Notes under the pieces: generated by a model | The model's input: only the letters and a program-made list of their open reading frames with translations | The model's database searches: none | Told to the model about the DNA's origin: nothing | Part shown: positions 32,118 through 41,258 of the stretch, piece by piece | Numbering within the stretch: the stretch's first letter is position 1 | Layout: the number at the start of each line of letters is the position of its first letter | From: a bacterium | GTDB lineage: Bacteria > Krumholzibacteriota > Krumholzibacteriia > LZORAL124-64-63 | Length of the DNA: 64,000 bases | Direction: 5' to 3' | NCBI GenBank assembly: GCA_024223715.1 | Contig: JAAEOA010000358.1 | Span: 1 to 64,000 of the forward strand | Translations under genes and position numbers: made by a program

Positions 32118-33284
32118 TCAATAATAGCGCCGATCCTGGGCGCGTCTTTGCGTAAGGTTAATATGTTTGCTCGAGTGGTCAATGTTCAACAAAATTCCCA
32201 CGGAGGCAAAAGCAGCCACCATTGCCGTGCCACCAAAACTGACAAAAGGCAAGGGCACACCGACTACCGGAAAGGCACCAGTGACCATACCTATATTAAC
32301 CAAACCATATACAGCCAGGCTGGTGGTCAACCCTGCAGCCACAATTTGTCCGAAAGGATCGGTGCTTTTGGCAGCAATACCATAACCCCGCCAAATGAAA
32401 AGAACCAGACAACCGACTACCAACAGAGTTCCCCAAAGGCCGAGTTCTTCTCCCATAACCGAGAGAATAAAGTCTGTATGGGCTTCCGGTAAGAACGCAA
32501 ATTTATTGTGACTGTTACCCGCTCCCAGCCCCACAGGACCGCCGGCACCCATTCCCATCAGGCTTTGATCGACCTGATATCCAAAACTTCCGGTCTGCAG
32601 ACCTTTCAGCCAATCTGCCAGACGATTTTCAAGTTTGGTGGAAGTATTGATCGCCACCAGACCCAACACAACGGGGAAGGCAACCGCAGCAGCCAATTGT
32701 TTCCAGGCTAACCCGGCCACCAGCATGGCAACCAGAACAACCACACTCATAGTCAGAATGTTACCAAAGTTTGGCTGCTTGTAGAGCAGATAAAATAACG
32801 GCAAAGGTCCAAGCAACAACCCGGGAAACATATTCTTCCAAGTCATTTGCCCCATTTTGGAATGATGAGCCCAACGCTCGGCAAGAAATAGAATAACCGC
32901 CAGCTTGGCCATTTCCACGGGCTGAAAACGAAAACCACCCACACTTACCCAGCGATTGATGACTCCGTCTGTTCCCTGAGTCAGGGTAAAACCCACCAAA
33001 GCCACACTCAATGCCAAAGCCGGCCAATTCAACCAACGCAAAGTGAAAATCCGGTAATTCAAATTGCTCAGGGCCATCATGACCACAAAGCCCACAATAA
33101 TCATAAAAATGTGTTTGGAGATGAGAAAATGCTGGCCCAGAATACTGCCGCCGCCGGGATTGTTATAACTGCCGGCCCCATAAACTACAATACAACCAAG
33201 AAACAGCAGCAGCCCCATGGCTCCCAACAGCAATTTATCACCTGTTTCAACAGCAGCAACCAAGCTTCGCAAACGCCTATTCAT
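32118..33284 (-). CDS. ftsW: SEDS glycosyltransferase FtsW
   Basis: 388 residues with about ten membrane helices. The SEDS signatures are present: GGFRFQPVEMAKLAVI, PEAHTDFILSVMGEELG and GVPLPFVSFGGTAM. FtsW polymerises lipid II into septal glycan together with the FtsI transpeptidase. The gene overlaps the end of murD by 8 nt. The order murD-ftsW is standard. RodA is the alternative, but the position decides for FtsW. Confidence 0.95.
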   Translation of the reverse strand: MNRRLRSLVAAVETGDKLLLGAMGLLLFLGCIVVYGAGSYNNPGGGSILGQHFLISKHIFMIIVGFVVMMALSNLNYRIFTLRWLNWPALALSVALVGFTLTQGTDGVINRWVSVGGFRFQPVEMAKLAVILFLAERWAHHSKMGQMTWKNMFPGLLLGPLPLFYLLYKQPNFGNILTMSVVVLVAMLVAGLAWKQLAAAVAFPVVLGLVAINTSTKLENRLADWLKGLQTGSFGYQVDQSLMGMGAGGPVGLGAGNSHNKFAFLPEAHTDFILSVMGEELGLWGTLLVVGCLVLFIWRGYGIAAKSTDPFGQIVAAGLTTSLAVYGLVNIGMVTGAFPVVGVPLPFVSFGGTAMVAAFASVGILLNIDHSSKHINLTQRRAQDRRYY

Positions 33285-34659
33285 GACTTTGCCTCGCCAC
33301 AGCTCCTGCGTTTATGGCTGCTTCGAAAAAGGATTTTCCCCGGTGGGCGTAATTATCAAACATATCAAAACTGGCGCAGGCCGGGCTGAGCATGACATCG
33401 GCCTGGCTCTGTTGAAGAGCCACTTCCGTGGCCACTTTCACCGCTTCATCCATACTGGAGGCATTGGTTACCGGGACCAGACTTTGCAGAACCTGACCTA
33501 TGGCCGGGCCCTCCTGCCCAACAGTCACCACTTGAATCACTGCATCCATGACTTCGAGCAAAGGCACATATGACTCACCCTTGCCACTGCCCCCGACAAT
33601 GAGAATCACCGGTCGGTCATAACCATTTAACGCCGCACAAACGGCATGCACGTTGGTGGCTTTGGTATCGTTGATATAACGAACTGAGTTCAGATCTGCC
33701 ACTCTTTGCTGGCGGTGATTCAAGCCAGAGAAATCACGCAACCCTTTGACCAGGACCTGGTGGTCAATATTCAGAGCGACCGAAGTTGCCGCCACTGCCA
33801 AAGCGTTCAGGAAGTTGGGAGGCGACTGCAGAGCCAGATCTTTCTGTTCCAACAAGGGCAAGACCTGGCCCTGGCTACGAATGCATAGTTTATCATCCCG
33901 GAAAAATGCTACGGAATTTTCATCGTCAGCGCCAAACAAAAGCACAGACGCCTCAGTGGACCAAGCTCTGGCTTCGGGGCACTCAGTCCAGGTAATGAAT
34001 GTGCCATCGGAAGACAAACTGTGGGCCAGGTTTTCCTTGGCGGCATAATAGTCATGCAAACTGTTGTAACGGTCCAAATGATCAGGAGCCAGATTCAGAA
34101 CCAGGCCCACTTTTGGGGAAAAATCAGAAACAGACTCCAACTGGAAGCTGCTCACTTCCAAACTGACAGCCGCATCATCTGGCAATTGGTCTGCAATCTG
34201 ACTCAAAGGGGTGCCCAAATTTCCCAGTGCTTCGCACCGGCGACCACTGGATTTAATGATATGCGCAATCCATTCCGTAGTTGTGGACTTGCCGTTGGTA
34301 CCGGTAATGGCCACCAAATCAGCATCGCAGAAAGATGCCCCCAGCTCCATTTCACCGAGAATGGGAGTGTCTTTTTCCAAGGCCTGCAAACGCGGATGAG
34401 TCAGCGGAACGCCCGGACTGATCACCACAGCTTCAGGAGCGGTTTCAGGCCATGAGCCGCCGGTGTTGAGCGTATCAAAAGCCCGGAGTGCCAGATTAGA
34501 CAGGCCCTCGCGCTCCCACCGGCGGCGAACTGTTTTTTCATCATTATCATCGATGCCCACAACGGTGGCACCGTGACGTTGCAACAAGGCCGCAGCAGCA
34601 CAACCACTGCGGGCCAATCCCACCACCCACCAAGTTGTTCCTTTCACCTGGTGCCTCAT
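33277..34659 (-). CDS. murD: UDP-N-acetylmuramoyl-L-alanine--D-glutamate ligase
   Basis: 460 residues. The N-terminal domain begins WWVVGLARSGCAAA. The ATP loop GTNGKST is at 120-126, with SLEVSSFQLE, APDHLDRY and FSGLNHRQQRVA later, and NDTKATN and LSPACASFDMF in the C-terminal domain; all are MurD marks. It adds D-Glu to UDP-MurNAc-L-Ala. Its ATG overlaps the murF stop by 4 nt (ATGA), leaving no room for mraY, which usually lies between these two genes. Confidence 0.97.
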   Translation of the reverse strand: MRHQVKGTTWWVVGLARSGCAAAALLQRHGATVVGIDDNDEKTVRRRWEREGLSNLALRAFDTLNTGGSWPETAPEAVVISPGVPLTHPRLQALEKDTPILGEMELGASFCDADLVAITGTNGKSTTTEWIAHIIKSSGRRCEALGNLGTPLSQIADQLPDDAAVSLEVSSFQLESVSDFSPKVGLVLNLAPDHLDRYNSLHDYYAAKENLAHSLSSDGTFITWTECPEARAWSTEASVLLFGADDENSVAFFRDDKLCIRSQGQVLPLLEQKDLALQSPPNFLNALAVAATSVALNIDHQVLVKGLRDFSGLNHRQQRVADLNSVRYINDTKATNVHAVCAALNGYDRPVILIVGGSGKGESYVPLLEVMDAVIQVVTVGQEGPAIGQVLQSLVPVTNASSMDEAVKVATEVALQQSQADVMLSPACASFDMFDNYAHRGKSFFEAAINAGAVARQSHE

Positions 34660-36158
34660 GATTCTCTCCCGCCGGAAGACGAGTTCGTGCCACCGGGCAA
34701 ATGATCCAATATTTTTTCCATGGCTGCGCTGCGCGATCCTTTGAGGAGAATGAGGTCACCCGGCTGGGTATTATTTTTAATCCACTGAGCGGCTGCTTCC
34801 TGATCTTCCAAGTACACAACCTGGGCTTCCCCGGCTTGCTCATATCCTTGGCCCAACCCCTTAGCCAGCTCTCCTACGACCAGCAAAGAGTCCAGCTTTT
34901 CAGAACTCAATTTTTTTCCGGTTTCCTGGTGAATTGCCTTGCTGTCGGCCCCCAGTTCAGCCATGACACCGAGAACCGCCACCCGTTTTCCCTGTCCCTC
35001 AATTCCATTAAGAGTTCGAACGGCCACCAGCATGCTGGCTGGGTTTGCATTGTAGGAATCGTCCAGCAAATTTCGTTTCTGCCAGGAAATGAGCTTCCCC
35101 CGATGAGCCGATGCTTCAAACTCAGCCAAACCCTGGCGCAGAGTAGTATCGGTCACGCCAAGGGCCCGGCAGGCCAGAATGGCTGCACATAAATTGGCCG
35201 CGTTGTGTTGACCGGGTAAAGGCAAAGGCCAGCTTTCTGAATCAAGGACCAGAACTCCATTAAAATGATCATCGGAATGAGCCCAGGACCAGCGATGGTC
35301 GCCTTCTGTCTGTCCCCATGAGAAAACCCTGCTGGAGGATCTTTGATTCCACTGTTTAAAACCAGGGCTGTCGGCATTTAAGATGGCTGAACCTTCGGCC
35401 GGCAAGAGAGGCAACAGTTCACCTTTGCCTTCAATAATGTTCTCCAAAGAACCAAAGCAGGAAAGATGAGCCAAAGAAGCGTTGGTGATAACGCCTATCT
35501 CGGGCCGGGCAATTTCGGCAAGATAGGCTATATCGCCCACAGCAGAGGCGCCCATTTCAATGACCGCAAATTTACTGTCCGAATCCAAATTCAAAAGAGT
35601 TAGGGGCAATCCCAGTTCGTTGTTGAAGTTGCCAGGCGTGGCCTGGGTTTTCCCTTCAGCGCTGAGCATGCAGTGCAAAAAATCTTTGGTGGTTGTTTTA
35701 CCATTGGTACCGGTAACAGCCACGACCTTTCCAGTGAACCGTTTCCGCCGGCAGCGAGCTAAATGGGCCAAAGCTTTTCGTGGTTCCGAACAAACCAAAA
35801 CCCCACTCGATGGGTTGGCTGGGGTCTCCAACAAAGGATCCGAAGTTGACTCCTTCAGCTTTCGCGTCAAAACCCAATTCCCTTTTTGTAAAACCTGTCC
35901 GGCATATTTCCGGCCATCGGTATGTTCGCCATCAAGAGCAATGAAAAGATCAGTACCGGATAAAGTTCTCGAATCCAGGGCAGCACCATGGAAAAAGAAG
36001 TCAGTTGGGGCGTTTGCGGTTAATTCCAGAAAAGATGCAGGCGAAAGTTTTTGTAAGTTATACGATTCGGGAGGCGCCCATAAAACGGAATCCAGAAGAT
36101 CGGCTTTCACCAGATCTTTTACAGCATCGGAAATGAAATAACAGTTACTTAAAGTCAC
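34656..36158 (-). CDS. murF: UDP-N-acetylmuramoyl-tripeptide--D-alanyl-D-alanine ligase
   Basis: About 500 residues. The start is probably the GTG at 36158 with AAGG upstream; a TTG at 36173 is also open, and both overlap the end of murE. The N-terminal domain has DSRTLSGTDLFIAL. The ATP loop GTNGKTTTKDF lies near residue 150, followed by FNNELGLPLTLL, EMGAS and LLDDSYNANPASM in the C-terminal domain. It adds D-Ala-D-Ala to the UDP-MurNAc-tripeptide. The C-terminus ends with a Gly/Ser-rich tail. Confidence 0.96.
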   Translation of the reverse strand: MTLSNCYFISDAVKDLVKADLLDSVLWAPPESYNLQKLSPASFLELTANAPTDFFFHGAALDSRTLSGTDLFIALDGEHTDGRKYAGQVLQKGNWVLTRKLKESTSDPLLETPANPSSGVLVCSEPRKALAHLARCRRKRFTGKVVAVTGTNGKTTTKDFLHCMLSAEGKTQATPGNFNNELGLPLTLLNLDSDSKFAVIEMGASAVGDIAYLAEIARPEIGVITNASLAHLSCFGSLENIIEGKGELLPLLPAEGSAILNADSPGFKQWNQRSSSRVFSWGQTEGDHRWSWAHSDDHFNGVLVLDSESWPLPLPGQHNAANLCAAILACRALGVTDTTLRQGLAEFEASAHRGKLISWQKRNLLDDSYNANPASMLVAVRTLNGIEGQGKRVAVLGVMAELGADSKAIHQETGKKLSSEKLDSLLVVGELAKGLGQGYEQAGEAQVVYLEDQEAAAQWIKNNTQPGDLILLKGSRSAAMEKILDHLPGGTNSSSGGRES

Positions 36159-37668
36159 TGCCTTGTGCCCCAATCCAGTCTCTAATGATTTGACGGTCGT
36201 CCAGTTTCAGCACCTCATCTTTTACCAATTGATAGTCTTCATGGCCCTTACCGGCAACCACAACCACATCAAATTCCCGGGCCGATTCAAGAGCGGACAC
36301 AATGGCTTGCCTGCGATCGACAATTACTTCCAACTCTTTTGACCGGGGATCGTGAACATCCTGATATCCCACCACAATTTCCTGGCAAATAACTGCCGGG
36401 TCTTCGCTGCGTGGGTTGTCCGAAGTAATCCAGGTGGCATCAGCTTCCTGAGCTGCCACAGCTCCCATAAGAGGTCGCTTACCCCTGTCTCGATCGCCAC
36501 CACAGCCGGCAACAACCAGGAGTCGGCCATCCGATACTTCATCACAAGCCCGCAAAACTGCCGCTAAAGCATCGTGAGTGTGAGCGTAATCCACCACGGC
36601 CAAAGCACCATTGGGCAAAGCAAATTGTTCCAGACGTCCCGGAACTTGCTGAACACCGGCCAGTGCTGCAATAATTTTTGAGGGTTCAAAACCCAAAGCC
36701 ACACCCGCGCAGAAGGCGGCCATCAGGTTTTCAACATTAAAGCGGCCCACAAGCGGACTTTTTAAAAAGTGGATGCCCCCCTGATAGTCGAGGGTCAGGC
36801 GAGTGCCTGAAAGCTGAAGGCTGGCTTCGAGAAGAACCAAGTCGGGAAAGCTGTCAGATCTTTTATTCGGGCGGGGATCAAAATAAATAACCGATTTGCG
36901 AGGGATCGGAATAGCAAACAAAGCATCATCGGCAGAGTTGATGACTGCTTTGGCCCCCGGCTTGAGCATACTGATGATTTTTGATTTGGAATGGACATAA
37001 GAATCCATGTCCTGATGATAGTCCAGGTGATCCCGACCAATGTTAGTCATGACCGCAACCGACAAATCCAGCCCGGCAGTGCGTTGCTGGTCCAGAGCAT
37101 GAGACGAAAGCTCCATGGCCACACTCTGGCATCCGGACTGAACCATGCGTTGCAACCAATGATAAAACACCGGACCACCCGGCGTTGTCAGGGGCGCCGG
37201 GTGGTGGCCATTTCCATCGTCATAGCAAATAGTTCCGATAAGTCCACAGGGACCATGCAGACGATCCAGCATTTCTTTCAGCAAATACGAAACCGTTGTT
37301 TTTCCATTGGTTCCTGTTACAGCGGCAGTCAACAAACGATCATCGGGACAATCGTTCAACTGTCTTGCCAATAGAGCCGGAGCCGGCCGGGTATCGTTCA
37401 TACAAACAGAAGCTGAAAGCTTTGCCCTGTTTTCCGGGGAAAGAAAATCGTCCAAATCAGACTGATGAACCAAAACTTCTGAACCAGCTTCCACCGCCTG
37501 ATTCAAATACTGATGACCGTTTGCGGCAGTCCCGATAACCGCGACAAAAACAACACCAGGGCCGGCTTGCCGTGAATCAGAAGTAACCGACTTTAATTCC
37601 CCCGCAAAAGAGCCCCTCAATACTGCCTGAGGGAGAATTTTGATCAAATTTTCGAGTTGGTTTACCAC
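36145..37668 (-). CDS. murE: UDP-MurNAc-tripeptide synthetase, meso-diaminopimelate adding type
   Basis: 507 residues from a GTG at 37668 that overlaps the end of the ftsI-like gene. The N-terminal domain has VTSDSRQAGPGVVFVA, and the ATP loop GTNGKTT is at 119-125. GRDHLDYH and YAHTHDAL follow. The amino-acid pocket motif DNPRSEDP at 417-424 marks enzymes that add meso-diaminopimelate, so the peptidoglycan is of the DAP type. One oddity: the usual TTPD/TTPE stretch reads TTPGG (161-165). It adds the third stem residue. Confidence 0.96.
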   Translation of the reverse strand: MVNQLENLIKILPQAVLRGSFAGELKSVTSDSRQAGPGVVFVAVIGTAANGHQYLNQAVEAGSEVLVHQSDLDDFLSPENRAKLSASVCMNDTRPAPALLARQLNDCPDDRLLTAAVTGTNGKTTVSYLLKEMLDRLHGPCGLIGTICYDDGNGHHPAPLTTPGGPVFYHWLQRMVQSGCQSVAMELSSHALDQQRTAGLDLSVAVMTNIGRDHLDYHQDMDSYVHSKSKIISMLKPGAKAVINSADDALFAIPIPRKSVIYFDPRPNKRSDSFPDLVLLEASLQLSGTRLTLDYQGGIHFLKSPLVGRFNVENLMAAFCAGVALGFEPSKIIAALAGVQQVPGRLEQFALPNGALAVVDYAHTHDALAAVLRACDEVSDGRLLVVAGCGGDRDRGKRPLMGAVAAQEADATWITSDNPRSEDPAVICQEIVVGYQDVHDPRSKELEVIVDRRQAIVSALESAREFDVVVVAGKGHEDYQLVKDEVLKLDDRQIIRDWIGAQGSDFK

Positions 37669-39794
37669 TGAGTCATCATTCTGACTTTCACTGTTTTATT
37701 TCCGATAGCCAATCCGGGTTCCGGGCTCTGGCCAACAGCGTACCCCACACCGGAAACCTGAACATCTAAACCCAAGCGGGCAGCAAGGCTGTTGATTTGA
37801 CGGTTGCTCAATCCTGAAAAATCAGGACACATTAAGGCCCGACTCGAAGCATTTCTGGTTTTGGGCCCCGTTGTAAGATGGACGGTGGAACCAGGCTTCA
37901 TCCGCGATCCAGGTAAAGGAACCTGCTGCACCACCAGACCGCCTTTTTGCGTGCCCGAGACTTGCAGACCTTCTTCACTCAGGCGCAAACTGGCATTTTC
38001 AAGACTCAAATGCATAACATCTGGAACCATAACCTGTTTTTCCGGAGAGGCCGGAGCCATCGGAGCTGTGCTGGCCCCCGGAGCATCGGTCAAATACGAT
38101 GTTCCGGAACGAATACCCCGAACCACATCGCGAAACAACGGTACCGCACTTAGAGATGCATAGTGCTTAATTCCTCGGGGTTGATCCAAAATGGTAACAA
38201 CCACCAGTCGGGGATCATCAACCGGCACAATACCAGTAAAAGTAGCCATATATGCACCGGGAGTGTAACCATGGCCGTCTACACTTTTCTGTGCTGTTCC
38301 GGTTTTTCCACCGCTGGTGATCCACTTTTCCTTGGCGCCGATACCTGTTCCATGATCCACCACTCTGGCCATGGCATCTCTCAACAAATCGGACATGGGT
38401 TTGGCCATGACTTTGCGTAAAGCCCGAGGTGGAATTCTTTCCAGAACCAGGCCCCGTTCATTGCGCACTTCCTGAATCAGTCTTGGGGCGTAAAGGGTTC
38501 CGCCATTAGCCACGGCACAAACCGCCAGTCCCAGCTGCAATGGAGTCACGGCCACTTCCTGACCTATGGCGATGGTTGGTTTGGACCGACCAGACCACAT
38601 TGAAGGATTGCTCAAAATTCCTCGCAAGGAAGCCGGATAAGGGAAACCTGGATCTTGTCCAAAACCAAAATCCATCAAGTCGCGATACAACTCTTCAGAC
38701 CGTAAATTACCGACAGCTCTTGCGAAATAGATATTGCTGCTTTTCGCGAAAGCCATCATTAACGAAAGATCGCCATAAGCATGCCCTTCGTCGTTTTGAA
38801 TTCTGAACTTTCCAAAATCGCTGTTCGAACAGTCGAACACCATTGCTGTATCGATGGCGCCATGCCGTAACAAACTCGAAGTGGTAAAGATTTTAAAGAC
38901 CGAACCAGGCTCATACTGATGAGTGAAGTTTCGATTATTCCAAACCGCCGGATCCGAGTGACGTCCTTCCCTTGATTTCATCAGAGGCCAACTGGCCGCT
39001 GCCAGGACATCGCCGGTATCTGGAGACAAGACCAAAACCGAACCCCCAATGGATCCGGTTTCCTTCACTGCTTCAGAAAGTTGTTTTTCGCAAATATCCT
39101 GTAAGTCCGCATCCAGAGACAATACCAAATTCTGACCATGTCGGGCTTCTTCCACCACAACCTGTCCCAGATTCTCTCCCAACCGACCGGTTGTGATTAC
39201 CTGAGCCTTACCCGGATTTCCATCAAGGTAACCACTGAGACTGCGTTCCAGGCCCGTGGAAAAAACTTCTTTTTCATCGTGACGGTGAAAGCCAATGAGC
39301 GAAGCCGCCAAACCATCGTATGGATAAATCCTGGCCCTTAAATCTTCTACGGTGGTTGCTTTAAACCCACGCAGTTTCATCATTTCCGGCCGAGTCATTA
39401 ACTGAGAAGGAGCCACAACAATGTGCTTGCCTTTGGCCGATCTAATTTTCCGTTTCAATGAATCACTGTTTTGATCCAAAACGACCGACAGATCAGCAAC
39501 CAGGGCATTGACCTTGGATGAATCCAGCCGTCCCTCTTCATCATTCAGCAAAGAAGTCGCCACACCAACGCGCCAGGCGGCCACCGACAAAGCCAAAGGC
39601 CGCATTTGACGATCGTACAAATTCCCTCGTTCGGCCTTCAACGGGATGTTATCGCTCCAGGTCTTTTTTGCCCGGTCCAAATGGCGGGAATGATCGACGA
39701 CCTGGATCTGAACCAGACGACCAGCCAGAGCCAGGCCGGCCAAAACAACAATCACCTGAAGATAACGGAAGCGGCGGAAATCGGTTTTATCCAT
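37662..39794 (-). CDS. ftsI: septal penicillin-binding protein (FtsI/PBP3-like) with two PASTA domains
   Basis: 710 residues from the ATG at 39794, which overlaps the ftsL-like stop by one base. One membrane helix lies at about 12-28. The dimerisation domain includes KAERGNLYDRQ and IYPYDGLAASLIGFH. The transpeptidase domain has the three active-site motifs: SVFK (Ser298), SSN (from 352) and KTGT (497-500). Two PASTA domains lie at about 587-640 (MVPDVMHLSLENA) and 650-705 (MCPDFSGLSNRQI). PASTA-bearing FtsI is known from Gram-positives and some diderm phyla; in E. coli FtsI they are absent. It crosslinks septal peptidoglycan with FtsW. Confidence 0.94.
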   Translation of the reverse strand: MDKTDFRRFRYLQVIVVLAGLALAGRLVQIQVVDHSRHLDRAKKTWSDNIPLKAERGNLYDRQMRPLALSVAAWRVGVATSLLNDEEGRLDSSKVNALVADLSVVLDQNSDSLKRKIRSAKGKHIVVAPSQLMTRPEMMKLRGFKATTVEDLRARIYPYDGLAASLIGFHRHDEKEVFSTGLERSLSGYLDGNPGKAQVITTGRLGENLGQVVVEEARHGQNLVLSLDADLQDICEKQLSEAVKETGSIGGSVLVLSPDTGDVLAAASWPLMKSREGRHSDPAVWNNRNFTHQYEPGSVFKIFTTSSLLRHGAIDTAMVFDCSNSDFGKFRIQNDEGHAYGDLSLMMAFAKSSNIYFARAVGNLRSEELYRDLMDFGFGQDPGFPYPASLRGILSNPSMWSGRSKPTIAIGQEVAVTPLQLGLAVCAVANGGTLYAPRLIQEVRNERGLVLERIPPRALRKVMAKPMSDLLRDAMARVVDHGTGIGAKEKWITSGGKTGTAQKSVDGHGYTPGAYMATFTGIVPVDDPRLVVVTILDQPRGIKHYASLSAVPLFRDVVRGIRSGTSYLTDAPGASTAPMAPASPEKQVMVPDVMHLSLENASLRLSEEGLQVSGTQKGGLVVQQVPLPGSRMKPGSTVHLTTGPKTRNASSRALMCPDFSGLSNRQINSLAARLGLDVQVSGVGYAVGQSPEPGLAIGNKTVKVRMMTQW

Positions 39795-40315
39795 CAATCC
39801 ACCCCTCGATCAAAACTTGCTGCGTGTGCCGACCGGGGTTCCAGAGAAATCATCACATCGGTAACAACCTGTCCCGCTTCGTTGGATACAGCGGCCAGAT
39901 CGCCTTGCATTAAGCCCTGACCCATTTTTTTCCAGGTTGTTTTGTCATCAGGATCTTTGCCCATGCAAACCAGAACCGGTCCGGGAGTCTGAGGCAAAAC
40001 CAACCCCAGCTCATCTTCCGCCCTTTGGACCACAGCCTTGCTATTGGAGGCACAATTCCACTGCCAATGAAGTTTGGCCGAGCCGGCTTCCAAAAACTCC
40101 CGCTGGCTTTCAAGATCGGCAACCCGAGCCCGCAGCCCGGTAATTTGATTGGTAAGGAAAATCCGACCTGCCATAATGAGCCCTACAACCATAACCAGGA
40201 GGAACCCTTTAAGGAATCGTTTGGAGACCACCCCGCGGCGACGGGCCATGGAGCTGTCATTTGTCGCCACCGAGTTACCGGAGAAAAAAACAGTTGATTG
40301 TGAGCGCCCGTACAT
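39794..40315 (-). CDS. FtsL-like division protein with C-terminal extension
   Basis: 173 residues from the ATG at 40315, with AGGAAG 5 nt upstream. It has a cytoplasmic N-terminus with basic residues (MARRRGVVSKRFLKG), one membrane helix at about 37-54 (FLLVMVVGLIMAGRIFL), then a short coiled coil (ITGLRARVADLESQREFLEAG) and the RAEDELGLVLPQ region common in FtsL. The last 65 residues extend beyond normal FtsL length and have no clear fold. It stands between rsmH and ftsI, the standard ftsL place. Sequence conservation in this family is low, so the call rests on topology and position. Confidence 0.75.
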   Translation of the reverse strand: MYGRSQSTVFFSGNSVATNDSSMARRRGVVSKRFLKGFLLVMVVGLIMAGRIFLTNQITGLRARVADLESQREFLEAGSAKLHWQWNCASNSKAVVQRAEDELGLVLPQTPGPVLVCMGKDPDDKTTWKKMGQGLMQGDLAAVSNEAGQVVTDVMISLEPRSAHAASFDRGVD

Positions 40316-40337
40316 TTCGACTTCCTTTTCGGCGTAT

Positions 40338-41258
40338 CTACAAAATTCTGGCAGCCCGCAATCGGGCACTTCTTGATCTGGGATTAGTCTTTTCTTCACT
40401 GGCCGAAGCTTTGACCGCTTTGCGTGTAAGTGGCTTCAAAAGTGCCAAATGCCCACATCGGCAAACAGGCAATTCGGGAGGACAGAGGCAATCCCGTTTT
40501 TCTCGGTCGATAAACTTCTTCACAATTCGGTCTTCCAGCGAATGATATGAAATGACCACAAAAACTCCGCCCGGTTTAATTGCTGACAGCAACTTCTCCA
40601 AGGCTTCGGGCAAGGCTTCCAGTTCTTCATTTACGGCAATACGCAAAGCCTGAAAAACACGGCTCAAAACAGGGGCACTTTTTACGCCCCGGGGCAACAT
40701 GCCCTCAATCAGATCCCGCAGACGAGCCGTTGTTTCAATAGGCTCTTCTTCACGGGCACGAACCAAGGTTCTGGCAATGCGACGACTGCCGCGCTCTTCG
40801 CCCCAGCGATAAATAAGATCGGCCAGTTCAGTTTCCGACAATTCGGCGACCAGATCGGCCGCTGTCTGTCCTTGGTCCTGATTGAAGCGTAAATCCAGTG
40901 GTCCGTCTGACCGATAGCTGAAACCTTTATCCGGATCGTCCAACTGCCAGGAACTGACTCCCAGATCCAGCAAAACCCCGTCAACCTGGTCCCAATTGTT
41001 CAGCTTCATTGCTTCATCCAGGTCACGAAATGAAATGCGGCAGCAACGCAGGTTTTCCTGATCTTCCGCCAATTTTTCGCAAGCCGAAAATGCCACTCCG
41101 TCAAGATCCAATCCCAGGACCTCGGCGCCGGCCTCAAGCATGCTTCCGGTATGACCACCAAAGCCAAAGGTCCCGTCGATGAATCGTTTTCCGGGACCAG
41201 GCTCAAGCAAATCTAAAGTTTCTGTTTTCAGAACGGGAATGTGAGGAGCATCGGTCAT
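40338..41258 (-). CDS. rsmH: 16S rRNA (cytosine-1402-N4)-methyltransferase RsmH
   Basis: 306 residues from the ATG at 41258, overlapping the STAS gene stop by 4 nt. It begins MTDAPHIPVLKTETLDLL, the usual H-x-P-V-L start. Then DGTFGFGGHTGSML (SAM site), LLDLGVSSWQLDDP, GFSYRSDGPLDLRF, VFQALRIAVNEELEAL and VISYHSLEDRIVKKF. It makes N4-methyl-C1402 in the decoding centre. A four-Cys stretch (CLCPPELPVCRCG) near the end matches the family. The gene normally follows mraZ directly; here a STAS gene stands between. Confidence 0.97.
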   Translation of the reverse strand: MTDAPHIPVLKTETLDLLEPGPGKRFIDGTFGFGGHTGSMLEAGAEVLGLDLDGVAFSACEKLAEDQENLRCCRISFRDLDEAMKLNNWDQVDGVLLDLGVSSWQLDDPDKGFSYRSDGPLDLRFNQDQGQTAADLVAELSETELADLIYRWGEERGSRRIARTLVRAREEEPIETTARLRDLIEGMLPRGVKSAPVLSRVFQALRIAVNEELEALPEALEKLLSAIKPGGVFVVISYHSLEDRIVKKFIDREKRDCLCPPELPVCRCGHLALLKPLTRKAVKASASEEKTNPRSRSARLRAARIL

